From Pseudomonas pharyngis (GTDB lineage: Bacteria; Pseudomonadota; Gammaproteobacteria; Pseudomonadales; Pseudomonadaceae), in assembly GCF_021602345.1 (NCBI RefSeq), contig NZ_BQID01000002.1, positions 62,001 through 126,000 on the forward strand: a stretch of 64,000 nt of DNA, written 5' to 3'. The position numbers were made by a program, and so were the translations under genes. Numbering within the stretch: the stretch's first letter is position 1; the number at the start of each line of letters is the position of its first letter. The notes beneath the pieces are model-generated. The model searched no databases and had not been told where the DNA came from. It saw only the letters and a program-made list of their open reading frames with translations. Of this stretch, positions 26,718-37,700 are shown piece by piece.

Positions 26718-28568
26718 ATGCGCTTCAGACTCATGCTTTTTGCCGCCTTAGTGTGGTTGAGCCCGCTCAGTTTCGCCGCGCCCCAGCACGCCCTCACGGT
26801 CTACGGCGAAGCCCCGAAATACGCCGCGGATTTCCAGCACCTGGCCTACGCCAACCCCGACGCGCCAAAGGGTGGAACCCTGCGCCGCTCTTCGCTGGAG
26901 AGCGGTCCGTTCGATCACCTGATTCCCTACATCGACAAAGGTACCGGCGTTGCCGACATCGACGGCTGGCTCTATGCGCCGCTGGCCTATCGCAGCAAGG
27001 ACGAGCCTTACAGCGTATACGGTCTGGTCGCGCAACGGATGGAGCTGGACGCGGACCGGCGCTGGCTGCGCTTTTACCTCAACCCCAAGGCCCGGTTCGA
27101 GGACGGCACGCCGATCACCGCCGAAGACGTGCGCTACACCTTCGAGTTGTTCACCACTCAGGGCAGCCTCAAATATCGCCAGCAGTTTCGCGATGTCGCC
27201 GAGGTGCAGGTCGAGTCGCCGACCCAGGTGCGTTTCGTGTTCAAGAACAACGAGAGCCGTACCTTGCCGCTGGATCTGGCGACGTTGCCGGTGCTGCCCG
27301 AGCATTGGTGGCGCACGCGCAATTTTGCTGATGGCGCAGGTTTCGAGATTCCGCCGGGCAGCGGGCCGTACAAGGTCAGCGCGGTGGATGCCGGACGCAG
27401 CGTGAAATTCCAGCGGATCAAGGACTGGTGGGCCAGGGATCTGCCGATCACTCGCGGGCTTTACAACTTCGATCAGTTGAGCGTGGAGTTTTTTGCCGAC
27501 ACCGACGTGTCGCGACAAGTGCTCAAGGCCGGCGGCTTCGATTACAACCGCGAGTTCTCCGCCACCAGTTACACCATCGGTTATGCCGGGGCGGCGCTGG
27601 AACAGGGCAAGTTGCTGCGCGAACACCTCGCACCCGGCGCCGCGCAAGGTGCCCAAGGCTTTGTGTTCAATCTGCAGAAGCCGATGTTTCAGGATCGTCG
27701 GGTGCGGCAGGCGATTGCCATGCTCTGGGATTTCGAATGGAGCAACCGGCAGATGATGCGCAGCATGTACCTGCGCCAGCGCAGCTTCTTTTCCCACAGT
27801 GCGTTGTCGGCCACCAAACTGCCGGATGCCGAAGAACTGAAAATCCTCGAACCGTGGCGCGGCAAGATTCCCGATGAAGTCTTCAGTCAAGTGTTCGAAG
27901 CGTCGCGCACCGACGGCAGCGGCAACATCCGCGCGCAACAGTTGCAGGCATTGAAACTGCTGGAGGCCGCCGGTTGGAAACCCCGTGGCGATCAATTGGT
28001 GAATGCCGCCGGCGAGCCGTTGCAGTTCACCTTTCTCAACGGGCAGAAGGGTTTCGAGCGCCTGCTGCTGCCGTTCAAGCGCAACCTGGCGCAGATCGGC
28101 ATCGGCTTCGATATCCGTCAGGTCGACACCGCGCAATACACCAACCGCGTGCGCAGCCGCGACTACGACATGATCGTCGTCGGTTACCCGGTGAGTCAGG
28201 CACCGGGGCGCGAGCTGTTCAACTACTTCGGCTCCGACGGCGCCGATGATCCAGGCTCGAACAACTACATGGTGCTGCGCGACCCGGCGGTGGATGCGCT
28301 GCTCGAAGGCGTGGTGCAGGCCGACAATCGCGAGAGCCTTCTGCGCCACGCCCATGCTCTGGATCGGGTGTTGCAGTGGGGCTATTACTGGATTCCCAAC
28401 TATTACCCGCCGGGAATTTCCACGGTCTGGTGGAACCGCTTCGGTCGCCCGGCAATTGCGCCGTTGTACGACGCCGGACTCGACACCTGGTGGGAAATCA
28501 GCCCGACCGCGCTGACCTCGACGCAGATGCAGCAACAGCACAAGGAGTACGCCCATGTGGGGTTATAG
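26718..28568 (+). CDS. YejA-like peptide-binding protein (SBP family 5)
   Basis: 616 residues from the ATG at 26718, with AGGA eight bases upstream. The signal peptide is [20 protein letters not shown]. The mature part is a large dipeptide/oligopeptide-binding fold of family 5: [53 protein letters not shown]. Closest in type to YejA, the binding protein of the microcin C/peptide importer YejABEF. It should collect a ligand brought in by the TonB receptors, but specificity is not visible. The end overlaps the next gene by 14 nt. Confidence 0.87.
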   Translation: MRFRLMLFAALVWLSPLSFAAPQHALTVYGEAPKYAADFQHLAYANPDAPKGGTLRRSSLESGPFDHLIPYIDKGTGVADIDGWLYAPLAYRSKDEPYSVYGLVAQRMELDADRRWLRFYLNPKARFEDGTPITAEDVRYTFELFTTQGSLKYRQQFRDVAEVQVESPTQVRFVFKNNESRTLPLDLATLPVLPEHWWRTRNFADGAGFEIPPGSGPYKVSAVDAGRSVKFQRIKDWWARDLPITRGLYNFDQLSVEFFADTDVSRQVLKAGGFDYNREFSATSYTIGYAGAALEQGKLLREHLAPGAAQGAQGFVFNLQKPMFQDRRVRQAIAMLWDFEWSNRQMMRSMYLRQRSFFSHSALSATKLPDAEELKILEPWRGKIPDEVFSQVFEASRTDGSGNIRAQQLQALKLLEAAGWKPRGDQLVNAAGEPLQFTFLNGQKGFERLLLPFKRNLAQIGIGFDIRQVDTAQYTNRVRSRDYDMIVVGYPVSQAPGRELFNYFGSDGADDPGSNNYMVLRDPAVDALLEGVVQADNRESLLRHAHALDRVLQWGYYWIPNYYPPGISTVWWNRFGRPAIAPLYDAGLDTWWEISPTALTSTQMQQQHKEYAHVGL

Positions 28569-29619
28569 CCTGCGGCGTCTGCGGCTGATCGTGCCGACCT
28601 TGCTGGCGATTCTGCTGGTGAACTTCGTGATTGTGCAGGCCGCGCCCGGTGGCCCGGTCGAGCAGGCCATCGCCCGATTGCAGGGGATCGGTGTCGGTGC
28701 GGCGGTGGGTGCCAGCCATGTCGAAAGCATTGGCGGCGAGTCCCGCGCGACTCGGGGCCTGGATCCGAAACTGGTGACCGAGATCGAGCGGCAGTATGGC
28801 TTCGACAAAAGCGCTGGCGAGCGCTTGTGGCTGATGCTCAAGAGCTACGCGCAACTGGACTTCGGCAAGAGCTTCTTCCGTGGCGCGACGGTGACCGAAC
28901 TGATCTGGCAGAAGCTGCCGGTGACCCTGTCGCTGGGTTTGTGGGCGACGCTGATCACCTATCTGGTGTCGATCCCGCTGGGGATTCGCAAGGCGGTGCA
29001 CAACGGTTCGGCGTTCGATGTCTGGAGCAGCGCGGCGATCATCATCGGCTACGCCATGCCGGGGTTTCTGTTTGCGCTGCTGCTGATCGTGGTGTTCGCC
29101 GGCGGTACGGCGCTGGACTGGTTTCCGGTGCGCGGGCTGGTCTCGGACAACTTCGCCGAGCTGTCGCTGTGGGGCAAGGTTGCCGATTACTTCTGGCATC
29201 TGGTGTTGCCGGTCAGTGCGCTGGTGATCGGCGGTTTCGCGACGCTGACGATCCTGACCAAGAACAGCTTCCTCAACGAGATCTCGCGGCTGTACGTGGT
29301 CACGGCCCGGGCCAAGGGCTTGAGTGAACGACAGGTGTTGTACGGGCACGTGTTTCGCAACGCGATGTTGCTGGTGGTGGCCGGATTGCCTCAGGCATTG
29401 GTCACGGTGTTTTTCGGCGGCTCGCTCTTGATCGAAGTGATCTTCTCCCTCGACGGTCTCGGCCGCCTGAGCTACGAGGCGGCGGTGTCGCGTGATTACC
29501 CGGTGGTGTTCGGTTCGCTGTTCATCTTCACCCTGTTCGGGCTCTTGATAAAACTGCTGGGCGACCTGTGTTACACGCTGGTCGATCCGCGCATCGACTT
29601 CACCGCGAGGACTGCCTGA
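28555..29619 (+). CDS. YejB-like ABC permease
   Basis: 354 residues with about six membrane helices and the binding-protein-dependent permease motif ([31 protein letters not shown]). It has the extended N-terminal periplasmic loop typical of YejB ([17 protein letters not shown], then [19 protein letters not shown]). It overlaps the gene before it by 14 nt, and its stop touches the next start (TGATG). Inner-membrane half of the importer channel. Confidence 0.9.
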   Translation: MWGYSLRRLRLIVPTLLAILLVNFVIVQAAPGGPVEQAIARLQGIGVGAAVGASHVESIGGESRATRGLDPKLVTEIERQYGFDKSAGERLWLMLKSYAQLDFGKSFFRGATVTELIWQKLPVTLSLGLWATLITYLVSIPLGIRKAVHNGSAFDVWSSAAIIIGYAMPGFLFALLLIVVFAGGTALDWFPVRGLVSDNFAELSLWGKVADYFWHLVLPVSALVIGGFATLTILTKNSFLNEISRLYVVTARAKGLSERQVLYGHVFRNAMLLVVAGLPQALVTVFFGGSLLIEVIFSLDGLGRLSYEAAVSRDYPVVFGSLFIFTLFGLLIKLLGDLCYTLVDPRIDFTARTA

Positions 29620-30641
29620 TGCCGACGCTTTCTCCCATCGGACAGCGCCGTTGGGCGCGGTTCAAGGCCCATCGACGCGGCTGGTGGTCGTTGTGGCTGT
29701 TTCTCGCGCTGTTCGGCCTGAGCCTGGGCGGCGAACTGGTCGCCAATGACAAACCGTTGCTGGTGACGTATCAGGGCGAGTGGTATTTCCCGGCGTTCAA
29801 GCGCTACACCGAGCAGGATTTCGGCGGCGAGCTGCCGTTCCAGCCCGACTACCGCAGCGCGCAGGTGCGTGAACTGATCGAGGGGCAGGGCGGACGGATG
29901 TGGTTTGCGCCGATCCCGTTCGGTTTCGACACGGTCAACTACGACCTCAGCGAACCGGCCCCGAGCCCGCCCACCGCTGAAAACTGGCTGGGCACCGACG
30001 ATCAGGCGCGGGATGTGCTGGCGCGGGTGATATTCGGCACACGGGTGTCGCTGTTATTTGCTCTGGGGTTGACAGCGGTGAGCGCGTTGATCGGCATCGC
30101 CGCCGGTGCCTTGCAGGGCTATTACGGCGGTTGGGTCGATTTGCTCGGCCAGCGTTTACTGGAGGTCTGGTCGGGGCTGCCGGTGCTTTACCTGCTGATC
30201 ATTCTGTCGGGCTTCGTCGAGCCGAATTTCTGGTGGTTGCTGGGGATCATGGCGCTGTTTTCCTGGCTGAGTCTGGTGGACGTGGTGCGCGCCGAGTTCC
30301 TGCGCAGCCGCGGACTTGAATACGTGAAAGCGGCGCGGGCGCTGGGTGTCGGCGATTCGCAGGTGATCGTGCGTCACATTCTGCCCAACGCCATGAGTGC
30401 GACCTTGACGTACCTGCCGTTCATTCTGACCGGGGCGATCGCCACGTTGTCGGCGCTGGATTTTCTCGGCTTCGGCATGCCCGCCGGCAGTGCTTCGCTG
30501 GGTGAGCTGATCGGTCAGGGCAAGAACAATCTGCAAGCACCGTGGTTGGGCCTGACGGCGTTCTTCGCCCTGGCGCTGATTCTTTCTTTACTCGTTTTCA
30601 TCGGCGAAGCCTGCCGTGATGCCTTCGACCCCAGGACTTGA
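29619..30641 (+). CDS. YejE-like ABC permease
   Basis: 340 residues from the ATG at 29619. It has a YejE-type N-terminus (RRWARFKAHRRGWWSLWLFLALFGLSL), a long periplasmic segment (LVTYQGEWYFPAFKRYTEQDFGGELPF), then the permease core (AEFLRSRGLEYVKAARALGVGDSQVIVRHILPNAM) with about six helices. It pairs with the YejB-like permease; the stop lies one base before the ATPase start. Confidence 0.9.
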   Translation: MPTLSPIGQRRWARFKAHRRGWWSLWLFLALFGLSLGGELVANDKPLLVTYQGEWYFPAFKRYTEQDFGGELPFQPDYRSAQVRELIEGQGGRMWFAPIPFGFDTVNYDLSEPAPSPPTAENWLGTDDQARDVLARVIFGTRVSLLFALGLTAVSALIGIAAGALQGYYGGWVDLLGQRLLEVWSGLPVLYLLIILSGFVEPNFWWLLGIMALFSWLSLVDVVRAEFLRSRGLEYVKAARALGVGDSQVIVRHILPNAMSATLTYLPFILTGAIATLSALDFLGFGMPAGSASLGELIGQGKNNLQAPWLGLTAFFALALILSLLVFIGEACRDAFDPRT

Positions 30642-30642
30642 T

Positions 30643-32226
30643 ATGCGTGAACATCTGATCGAAATACGCGACCTGCGGGTGGCGTTCAAAGGGCAGGAAG
30701 TGGTGCACGGCATCGACCTCGACATTTGCCCGGGGGAATGCCTGGCGCTGGTGGGCGAATCGGGTTCCGGCAAGTCAGTGACGGCCCACAGCATTCTGCA
30801 ACTGCTGGACCCGCACATCACGCAGATCGACGGCTGCATCCGTTATGGCGGCGAAGAGCTGCTGGGTGTGCACGAGCGCTATCTGCGGCAACTGCGCGGC
30901 AACCGCATCGCAATGATTTTTCAGGAGCCAATGAGTTCGCTGAACCCGTTGCACAGCATCGAGCGACAACTCGGCGAAAGCCTGGCGCTGCACAAAGGCC
31001 TGGCGGGCACGGCGGCGCGCAAACGGATTTTGGAGCTGTTGGAACTGGTCGGCATTCAACGTCCGCGCGAGCGGCTGAAAGCGTATCCGCATCAGCTCTC
31101 CGGCGGGCAGCGGCAGCGGGTGATGATCGCCATGGCGCTGGCGTGCGAACCGCAGTTGCTGATCGCCGATGAGCCGACCACAGCCCTCGATGTCACGGTG
31201 CAACGCAAGATTCTGTTGCTGCTCAAGGAGCTGCAACAGCGGCTGGGCATGGCGCTGCTGATCATCAGTCACGACCTGAATCTGGTGCGCACCATTGCCC
31301 AGCGGGTGGCGGTGATGCGCGCGGGCGAAATCGTCGAACAGGCGAGCTGCGAGCAATTGTTCCGCGCGCCACAACATCCCTACAGCATCGAATTGCTCAA
31401 CGCCGAACCCGGCGGTGCGGCACTGTGTCGTGATGCGGCGGAGGATTTGCTCGAGGTTCGCGATCTGAATGTGCGTTTTCCGCTGGGCGGCGGATGGCTG
31501 CGGGCCAAGACTTATCTGCACGCGGTCAATGGCATCGATCTGAACCTGCAACGGGGCAAGACCTTGGGCATTGTTGGTGAATCCGGATCGGGCAAGTCCA
31601 CTTTAGGTCAGGCGATTTTGCGTCTGATCGACGCCGACGGCAGCATCCGCTTCAAGGGTGAGGCGCTTGAACGACTGAGCGGCAAGCAATTGCGTCCGCT
31701 GCGCAAACGCCTGCAAGTGGTGTTTCAGGACCCGTTCGGCAGCCTGAGTCCGCGCTTGTGTGTGGAGCAGATCATTGCCGAAGGTTTGCAGGTGCACAGC
31801 GACTTGAATGCGCAGGCACGCGAGCAGGCTGTGATCAATGTACTGAAGGAGGTCGGGCTCGATCCGGCGACGCGTCATCGCTATCCCCACGAGTTTTCCG
31901 GCGGGCAACGGCAACGCATCGCCATCGCCCGGGCGCTGGTGCTCAAGCCGGATCTGATCCTGCTGGATGAGCCGACGTCGGCGCTGGATCGCACGGTGCA
32001 GAAGCAGATCGTTGCGCTATTGCGCCGGTTGCAGGAGGAATACGGGCTGACCTATCTGTTCATCAGCCACGACCTGGCGGTGGTGCGCGCGCTGGCCCAC
32101 GATCTGATCGTGATGAAGGATGGCGAGGTGGTGGAACGTGGCGAAACGGCCGGGTTATTCCATTCGGCCCGGCACCCGTATACGCGGGAGCTGCTGGCGG
32201 CGTCGTTTGCCGGTGTGAACGCCTGA
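30643..32226 (+). CDS. YejF-like double ABC ATPase
   Basis: 527 residues carrying two fused ATPase domains, as in YejF. Each has a Walker A ([12 protein letters not shown] and [12 protein letters not shown]), signature ([15 protein letters not shown] and [15 protein letters not shown]) and Walker B with D loop (ADEPTTALD and LDEPTSALD). Each half ends in the oligopeptide-transporter type C-terminus ([25 protein letters not shown]). Last gene of the importer operon, followed by a hairpin terminator. Confidence 0.92.
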   Translation: MREHLIEIRDLRVAFKGQEVVHGIDLDICPGECLALVGESGSGKSVTAHSILQLLDPHITQIDGCIRYGGEELLGVHERYLRQLRGNRIAMIFQEPMSSLNPLHSIERQLGESLALHKGLAGTAARKRILELLELVGIQRPRERLKAYPHQLSGGQRQRVMIAMALACEPQLLIADEPTTALDVTVQRKILLLLKELQQRLGMALLIISHDLNLVRTIAQRVAVMRAGEIVEQASCEQLFRAPQHPYSIELLNAEPGGAALCRDAAEDLLEVRDLNVRFPLGGGWLRAKTYLHAVNGIDLNLQRGKTLGIVGESGSGKSTLGQAILRLIDADGSIRFKGEALERLSGKQLRPLRKRLQVVFQDPFGSLSPRLCVEQIIAEGLQVHSDLNAQAREQAVINVLKEVGLDPATRHRYPHEFSGGQRQRIAIARALVLKPDLILLDEPTSALDRTVQKQIVALLRRLQEEYGLTYLFISHDLAVVRALAHDLIVMKDGEVVERGETAGLFHSARHPYTRELLAASFAGVNA

Positions 32227-32233
32227 AACGACA

Positions 32234-32260
32234 AATCCCGCCACAGGGGCGGGATTGTTT
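32234..32260 (+). terminator. Intrinsic terminator after importer operon
   Basis: AATCCCGCC (32234) pairs with GGCGGGATT (32248) around a 5-nt loop, followed by GTTT. It lies eight bases after the stop and 22 bases before the convergent SCP2 gene, so it may serve both. Confidence 0.75.
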
Positions 32261-32277
32261 GCAGACTGGCTGCGGTC

Positions 32278-32595
32278 TTACGCAGGGAACAGCTCGGACA
32301 GTTTCATCGACAGCATCATGTCGCCTTCAACGCGCAGCTTGCCGCCCATGAAAGCCTGCATGCCGTCGGTTTCGCCGCTGACGATACCTTTGAGGGTTTC
32401 GCTGTCCAGCACCAGCGTGCAGTTGGCGTCCGGGTTTTCGCCTTCCTGGATGTCGCAGGTGCCGTCTTTGACGATCAGGGCGTATTGCTTGTCTTCGTCA
32501 GTGATGTTGAAACCGAAGACCAGATCCAGACCGGCAGCGGCGGCTGGGTTGAACTTGGCTTGCATTGCTTTTACGGCATCAGCTACGGAGGTCAT
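32278..32595 (-). CDS. SCP2 sterol-carrier domain protein
   Basis: 105 residues from the ATG at 32595 (MTSVADAVKAMQAKFNPAAAAGLDLVFGF). A complete SCP2 lipid-binding fold is visible: DCTLVL-type strand as CTLVLDSETLKGIVSGETDGMQAFMGGKLRVEGDMMLSMKL. Stand-alone bacterial SCP2 proteins bind acyl or hydrophobic ligands; the ligand is unknown. GGAG stands five bases upstream. It lies 48 bases downstream of a phosphatase gene on the same strand and is probably cotranscribed. Confidence 0.85.
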   Translation of the reverse strand: MTSVADAVKAMQAKFNPAAAAGLDLVFGFNITDEDKQYALIVKDGTCDIQEGENPDANCTLVLDSETLKGIVSGETDGMQAFMGGKLRVEGDMMLSMKLSELFPA

Positions 32596-32643
32596 GGTTC
32601 GATCCTTTTTGGTTGATTGCAGCAGGGTCACAGTAATCCGGAC

Positions 32644-33354
32644 TCAGCGAAAGGTGATGAGTTCCGGGGCCTTCAGCAGTTGCAGATGCGCATGACTGTT
32701 GAAGGAAGCCAGAGCCACCTCGCGACCGCGGAACTTCAGCTGGTTGAGCGAGGTGTTGACGATTTGCCAGTTCAGTTCAAAGGCCTGCCGGGCAGGCATT
32801 TGAGTGATGAGGTGGAGCAGGGCGGTGATCGTGCCACCGGAGGTGAACACTGCGATTTTCTGGGTGTTGTCGGCTTGTTCAAGTATTCGGTGCAGACCTG
32901 CCTGGACCCGCTCGACGAAAGCCAGCCAGCTTTCCAGGCCCGGTGTGTCGTAGGTGCCGGCGAGCCAGCGTTCGATGATCAAGGCGAAGATGCGCTGGAA
33001 CTCGCCACGGTTTTGCGCGGCGTTACGCAGGATTTCCAGGGCTTCGGGCTCTTCGGGCAGCATGGCCGGGAGCAGGGCGCGGATCACGGCGTCGGCATCG
33101 AATTCGTTGAACGCCGAATCGATTTCCAGAACCGGAACCGGCAGGCCGACGGCGGCGAACTGTTCCAGCGCGCTGTTGGCCGTGTGTTGCTGACGGCGCA
33201 GGTCGCCCGACAGGCAGCGGTCGAAGCTGATTCCGAGTTCGGCGAGGTGGCGGCCGAGGATTTCTGCTTGGCGTACACCGGTCGGCGACAGGACGTCATA
33301 GTCGTCTGCACCGAAGGAGGCCTGGCCATGTCGAATCAAGTAGATGCTGCCCAC
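32644..33354 (-). CDS. Histidine phosphatase family protein
   Basis: 236 residues. The catalytic RHG motif is near the start (IYLIRHGQASFGADDYDVLSPTG), with conserved LSGDLRRQQHTA and a late SGGTITALL (the second His position appears as Thr-Ile or shifted). It belongs to the phosphoglycerate mutase-like phosphatases; the substrate cannot be told. Monocistronic or paired with the SCP2 gene downstream. Confidence 0.82.
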   Translation of the reverse strand: MGSIYLIRHGQASFGADDYDVLSPTGVRQAEILGRHLAELGISFDRCLSGDLRRQQHTANSALEQFAAVGLPVPVLEIDSAFNEFDADAVIRALLPAMLPEEPEALEILRNAAQNRGEFQRIFALIIERWLAGTYDTPGLESWLAFVERVQAGLHRILEQADNTQKIAVFTSGGTITALLHLITQMPARQAFELNWQIVNTSLNQLKFRGREVALASFNSHAHLQLLKAPELITFR

Positions 33355-33561
33355 GTCCGCGTCATCCCGGTACGTTGAAGGTTGTGGCGAGGTTATGGGG
33401 ATGACGGTGAGCTGTCAATGAAAAAACATACGCTTGTTTGAAATGCCCGTTCCAGCCTTGTTGCCAGAGGTTTCACGGCTGGCCGACGGGCCGGTGCATG
33501 GGTATGCTGGAGCCAATTCCCGCGCGTGTTTTACGACCGCGCATCGTTTGAAGGAGTCTCT

Positions 33562-34584
33562 GTGGAGTTTTTGACTGAATACGCCAGTTTCCTGGCCAAG
33601 ACCGTGACGCTGGTCATCGCCATTCTGGTGGTGCTGGCAAGTTTTGCTGCATTGCGCAGCAAGGGCCGGCGCAAATCGGCCGGCCAGTTGCAGGTCAGCA
33701 AGCTCAACGATTTCTATAAAGGCCTGCGTGAGCGCCTGGAGCAGACCCTGCTCGACAAGGATCAGCTCAAGGCCTTGCGCAAGGGCCAGGCCAAGTCCGA
33801 GAAGAAACAGAAAAAGAAACCCGAAGCCAAACCTCGGGTGTTCGTGCTCGACTTCGACGGCGACATCAAGGCTTCGGCCACCGAAAGCCTGCGCCACGAG
33901 ATCACCGCACTGCTGACCCTGGCCACGCCAAAAGACGAAGTGGTCCTGCGCCTGGAAAGCGGCGGCGGCATGGTGCACAGCTACGGTCTGGCCTCGTCGC
34001 AACTGGCGCGCGTCCGTGAAGCCGGCGTGCCGTTGACCGTGTGCATCGACAAGGTCGCGGCCAGCGGCGGCTACATGATGGCGTGCATCGGCGAGAAGAT
34101 CATCAGTGCACCGTTTGCCATCCTCGGTTCCATTGGCGTGGTGGCTCAGTTGCCCAACGTCAACCGCCTGCTGAAAAAGCATGACATCGATTTCGAAGTG
34201 CTGACCGCCGGCGAGTACAAACGCACCCTCACTGTATTCGGCGAAAACACCGAGAAGGGCCGGGAGAAATTCCAGGAAGACCTGGACATTACCCATCAGC
34301 TGTTCAAGAACTTCGTCGCTCGTTATCGCCCACAGCTGGCAATCGACGAAGTTGCTACAGGGGAAGTGTGGCTTGGCATCGCCGCACTGGAAAAACAACT
34401 GGTCGATGAGCTCAAGACCAGTGACGAATACCTGGCCGAGCGTGCCAAGCAGTCCGAGGTTTATCACCTGCACTACGCCGAACGCAAAAGCCTGCAGGAG
34501 CGTATCGGCATGGCGGCCAGCGGCTCGGTGGATCGCGTGTTGCTGAGCTGGTGGAGCCGCTTGACCCAGCAGCGTTTCTGGTAA
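33562..34584 (+). CDS. sohB: SohB-like inner-membrane serine protease
   Basis: 340 residues from a GTG at 33562, with AAGGAG five bases upstream; VEFLTEYASFLAKTVTLVIAIL matches the known N-terminus of SohB. One membrane anchor (about 9-28), a charged linker (KSEKKQKKKPEAKPR), then the S49 peptidase domain: LRLESGGGMVHSYGLASSQ, nucleophile Ser in DKVAASGGYMMAC, and the Lys-bearing VLTAGEYKRTLTVFGENTEKGREKF. SohB is a periplasm-facing protease related to SppA, thought to degrade signal peptides or misfolded proteins. Confidence 0.92.
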   Translation: MEFLTEYASFLAKTVTLVIAILVVLASFAALRSKGRRKSAGQLQVSKLNDFYKGLRERLEQTLLDKDQLKALRKGQAKSEKKQKKKPEAKPRVFVLDFDGDIKASATESLRHEITALLTLATPKDEVVLRLESGGGMVHSYGLASSQLARVREAGVPLTVCIDKVAASGGYMMACIGEKIISAPFAILGSIGVVAQLPNVNRLLKKHDIDFEVLTAGEYKRTLTVFGENTEKGREKFQEDLDITHQLFKNFVARYRPQLAIDEVATGEVWLGIAALEKQLVDELKTSDEYLAERAKQSEVYHLHYAERKSLQERIGMAASGSVDRVLLSWWSRLTQQRFW

Positions 34585-34594
34585 CAATTGCGCA

Positions 34595-34622
34595 CGCTCG
34601 CGAGGTCTTCGCCCCGCGAGCG
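34595..34622 (+). terminator. GC-rich hairpin after sohB
   Basis: CGCTCGCG (34595) pairs with CGCGAGCG (34615) around a 12-nt loop, 11 bases after the stop. A short TTTT follows a few bases later. Plausible but not ideal terminator. Confidence 0.5.
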
Positions 34623-34736
34623 CGATGCATTTTCAACGCAAGACAGTGCGGTATATAGATATTTTGAAGTTTGATAATGTTGCTGTTTTCAGTGACGAAC
34701 TCATCAAATAAGCGCGCTGTATTCAAAGGTTTTTCG

Positions 34737-34769
34737 ACTTTATTCTGAATGTCCACTTCAGAATAAAGT
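34737..34769 (+). promoter_or_regulatory. Perfect AT-rich hairpin in leader of the NEL-like gene
   Basis: ACTTTATTCTGAA (34737) is followed after seven bases by its exact complement (34757-34769), ending nine bases before the ATG at 34778. It covers the place of the ribosome site, and no clear Shine-Dalgarno sequence is seen. It could be an operator or a translation-control hairpin. Confidence 0.5.
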
Positions 34770-34777
34770 TGTTAAAC

Positions 34778-37700
34778 ATGGACGTTGAAAATAGTAAATC
34801 AAGTTTGCCTGCCATGACGCCTGATCAACAAGGCGTCTTTTTTGAGCTGTATAAAAAACAGATTCCTTCCTGGTTGCTGACGTCGGCTGAGACGGTTCGC
34901 AATGACCTCTACGAAAGTTTGAAGAAAAGTTTTAAGTCGCGACATGCGGCACTGCAGCAACTGCGCGCACTTAAATCTCCACAGAGCTTCTGTACGCCGC
35001 TGTTGGCCAAGGCGATGAGTGAGAAACTGGGTGAACCTTTCGAGGTCGAGGGAGCGATTTTTCAGCATGTGCGTTCCACCTCCAGCCTGTTGGGCCTGCG
35101 CAAGAAACTGGTATTACCCATCGAACGCGATTTACTGATGGCTGCCTGCGAAAATTTCGAATTATCGGAAACGCTGGCCAGCAACTATCACGAACATTCC
35201 TTGCTTTATATTCCGGAACAGATAACCGGGCGATCCAGTCGTGTGTTGTCGATGCGGCCCAACGAATTCGCCAGACTGTGCCGTTTTCTGGATCTTGGCG
35301 AGCAATATCAAAAACATGTGAAGACTTTTTTTGGTGGCGGTAGTCAAGTCGCAAGTCTGCAGGCAACTTCGGTAACGTACTCGAAAGACCAGTTTGATGT
35401 TGATCGGCACATTGCTTTAATGCGCGGCTACATCAGCCCAGATGTCTATCAGATGCTGAATTCGGTAAAAAACCAGGAGCCGTCGATCAAACTGGGCAAC
35501 AACACACTTGGATTTCAAAGCCTTGAAATGCTCGGCGTGACGCTCAGGGGCCCAATGTTCATCGGCCCGGTCAGCGAGCATGCCGACAGCGATTACCGCT
35601 GTGTGATCTATATGCCAGGCGATCCTGATCACCCGTTGAAAGAATACCCGTCGTTTCAGAGGTTCGAACTCGAATTGAGCGGGCGTCTGCGTGACGCCCG
35701 GTTCCACCGTTTTTTTTCGCGCTTCATTACGATGAAGGATCGTCCGGCGTTCCTTAAAGGACTGGATGTAAGGTTGTTGAAAGTCCAGCCGAATCAATTC
35801 CCGATCTCCACGACGTTTCTGCCCCTGACAGGTATCGATCTTGAAGGTGATGCAAAACAGGATCTGTTTCTGGCGATCTTCCAGCACCGTGCCGCGCAGG
35901 TTTGCGCCGACGCCCGTCTGCTGGTGGTGCCGACCGACGACGAAGACGAGAAAACCCGACTGGCGAGGCTGGACACTTATAAGACCATCGGGCTGAACAC
36001 CGCGCTGTTCTTCCTTTCATTTGTCCCGGTCCTGGGTCAAGTCCTGTGTGCCGTGGCCGGCTTGCAGTTGCTCAACGAAATATATGAAGGCATTGACAGT
36101 TGGGCCCACGGCGATCAGGAACATGCCGCCGACTGCCTGTTTGACACGCTTGAAAACCTGATCCTGATGGCGGGGTTCGCCACCGGCGGCGTAGCGGTGG
36201 GAAAAGCCTTTAAAACCGTGCGCTCGTCGAATTTCATCAGGGGCCTTGAGCATGTGCCGGTGGCTGACAACCTGTCGCATCGGTTGTGGAATCCAGACAT
36301 GAGCGCTTACCGCCAGCAGGAGTCGATGCCGAGCAGTATGTCGACCGATGCACAAGGTCTGGTCTGGCGCGGCGAGGACGGTTATCTGCCCTTGGGGCCC
36401 GATGCTTACGCGGTGCGTCCGTTGAGCGGCACCAGTCTGTGGGAGGTGCATAACCCCACATTGCCCAAACGTTATTCGCCATTGCTTGAGTCCAATGGTG
36501 CGGGCGCCTGGCGGCATGACTCGGAGCTGCCTCACGAGTGGAATGCGCTGACGCTGTTCCGTCGGCTGGGCTTTCGTGAAGAACAGATTTCGGACACTCG
36601 TGCCGAACAAATCATCGCCGCAACCGGGATCGACGAAGCCGCCATGCGCCGGCTGTTTGTCGAGCGTGGCAAGCCCATGGCGATCCTGACTGATTCGGTC
36701 AGGCGCTTTCGTGCGGATATCGGTGTCACCCGGTTCATGGACCAGATGGCCGTGGCTGCCTCCGCGCCGCTGGCCGATGCCGATCTGCAGCTGTACTTGC
36801 TGACAGCAACGGGCCGCTGGCCGCGGGATCTGGCAATCAGCGTGACGGATATCATGGCCAACGAAGTGACCCGATACGGTGGGACCCAAGGCACCCGCGA
36901 GGTAAAAATCAATGAAGATCTGATGCGCGACGGCCGGTTTTATCCGCCGTTGCTGGCAGCGCTCAGTGACAGTGAGCGTTCGCATCTGCTGGGTTCTGCC
37001 ACCGTAGAGCCCAACAATCAGAGCGCGCTGCTCGGGATGCACATTGCCGGGCTGGCGCCTCGCATGCGCATGGCAATGATGGATCGACTGTTTCGGCGCG
37101 CGGACGTCTGCGAACGTTCCAGGAGCGAGCCGATCGTCAAGGCCTTTCCGGGGTTGTCGGCAAGCGTCGCCGACGAGTTGGCGCATCATGCCGATGCGCA
37201 TGAATGGGCGCAGCTTGACGCAGGTACCGTTCCGCTGCGTCTGGCAGAAGAAGCACGGCGATATCAGCAGATCCTGCGTCTGAACCGCGCCTATGAGGCG
37301 TTGTATCTGGACGCCGCCAGCGGGCGCGATGCGGATATGTTGATACTCGACACCTTGACGCACTTGCCAGGTTGGCCTGGTGATGTGTTTATCGAAATAC
37401 TGGATTGGGGTGTATTTGCCGATCAACGAGCCACGATCGGTGCTGACGGCGCTGAACATCAGGCGTTGCTCGAGGCTTACCCTGAACGCTATCAGGGCCT
37501 GGATTCGAGCCATGCCGTCGTTTCCAGGCAGCCGGGGCGTACCCGGACGAATTTTTTCCAGGCATTGTGGCAAAGCCTTCCGTCACACAGCCGTAAAGCC
37601 ATTGGCGTCGATGAGGATCTGGATGGCACGGGCCTGAGAGAAAAAATAACCGCGCTGGCACTGCAGCGACGTGTGGCCTACGCGAAGGTGCTGGGAATGG

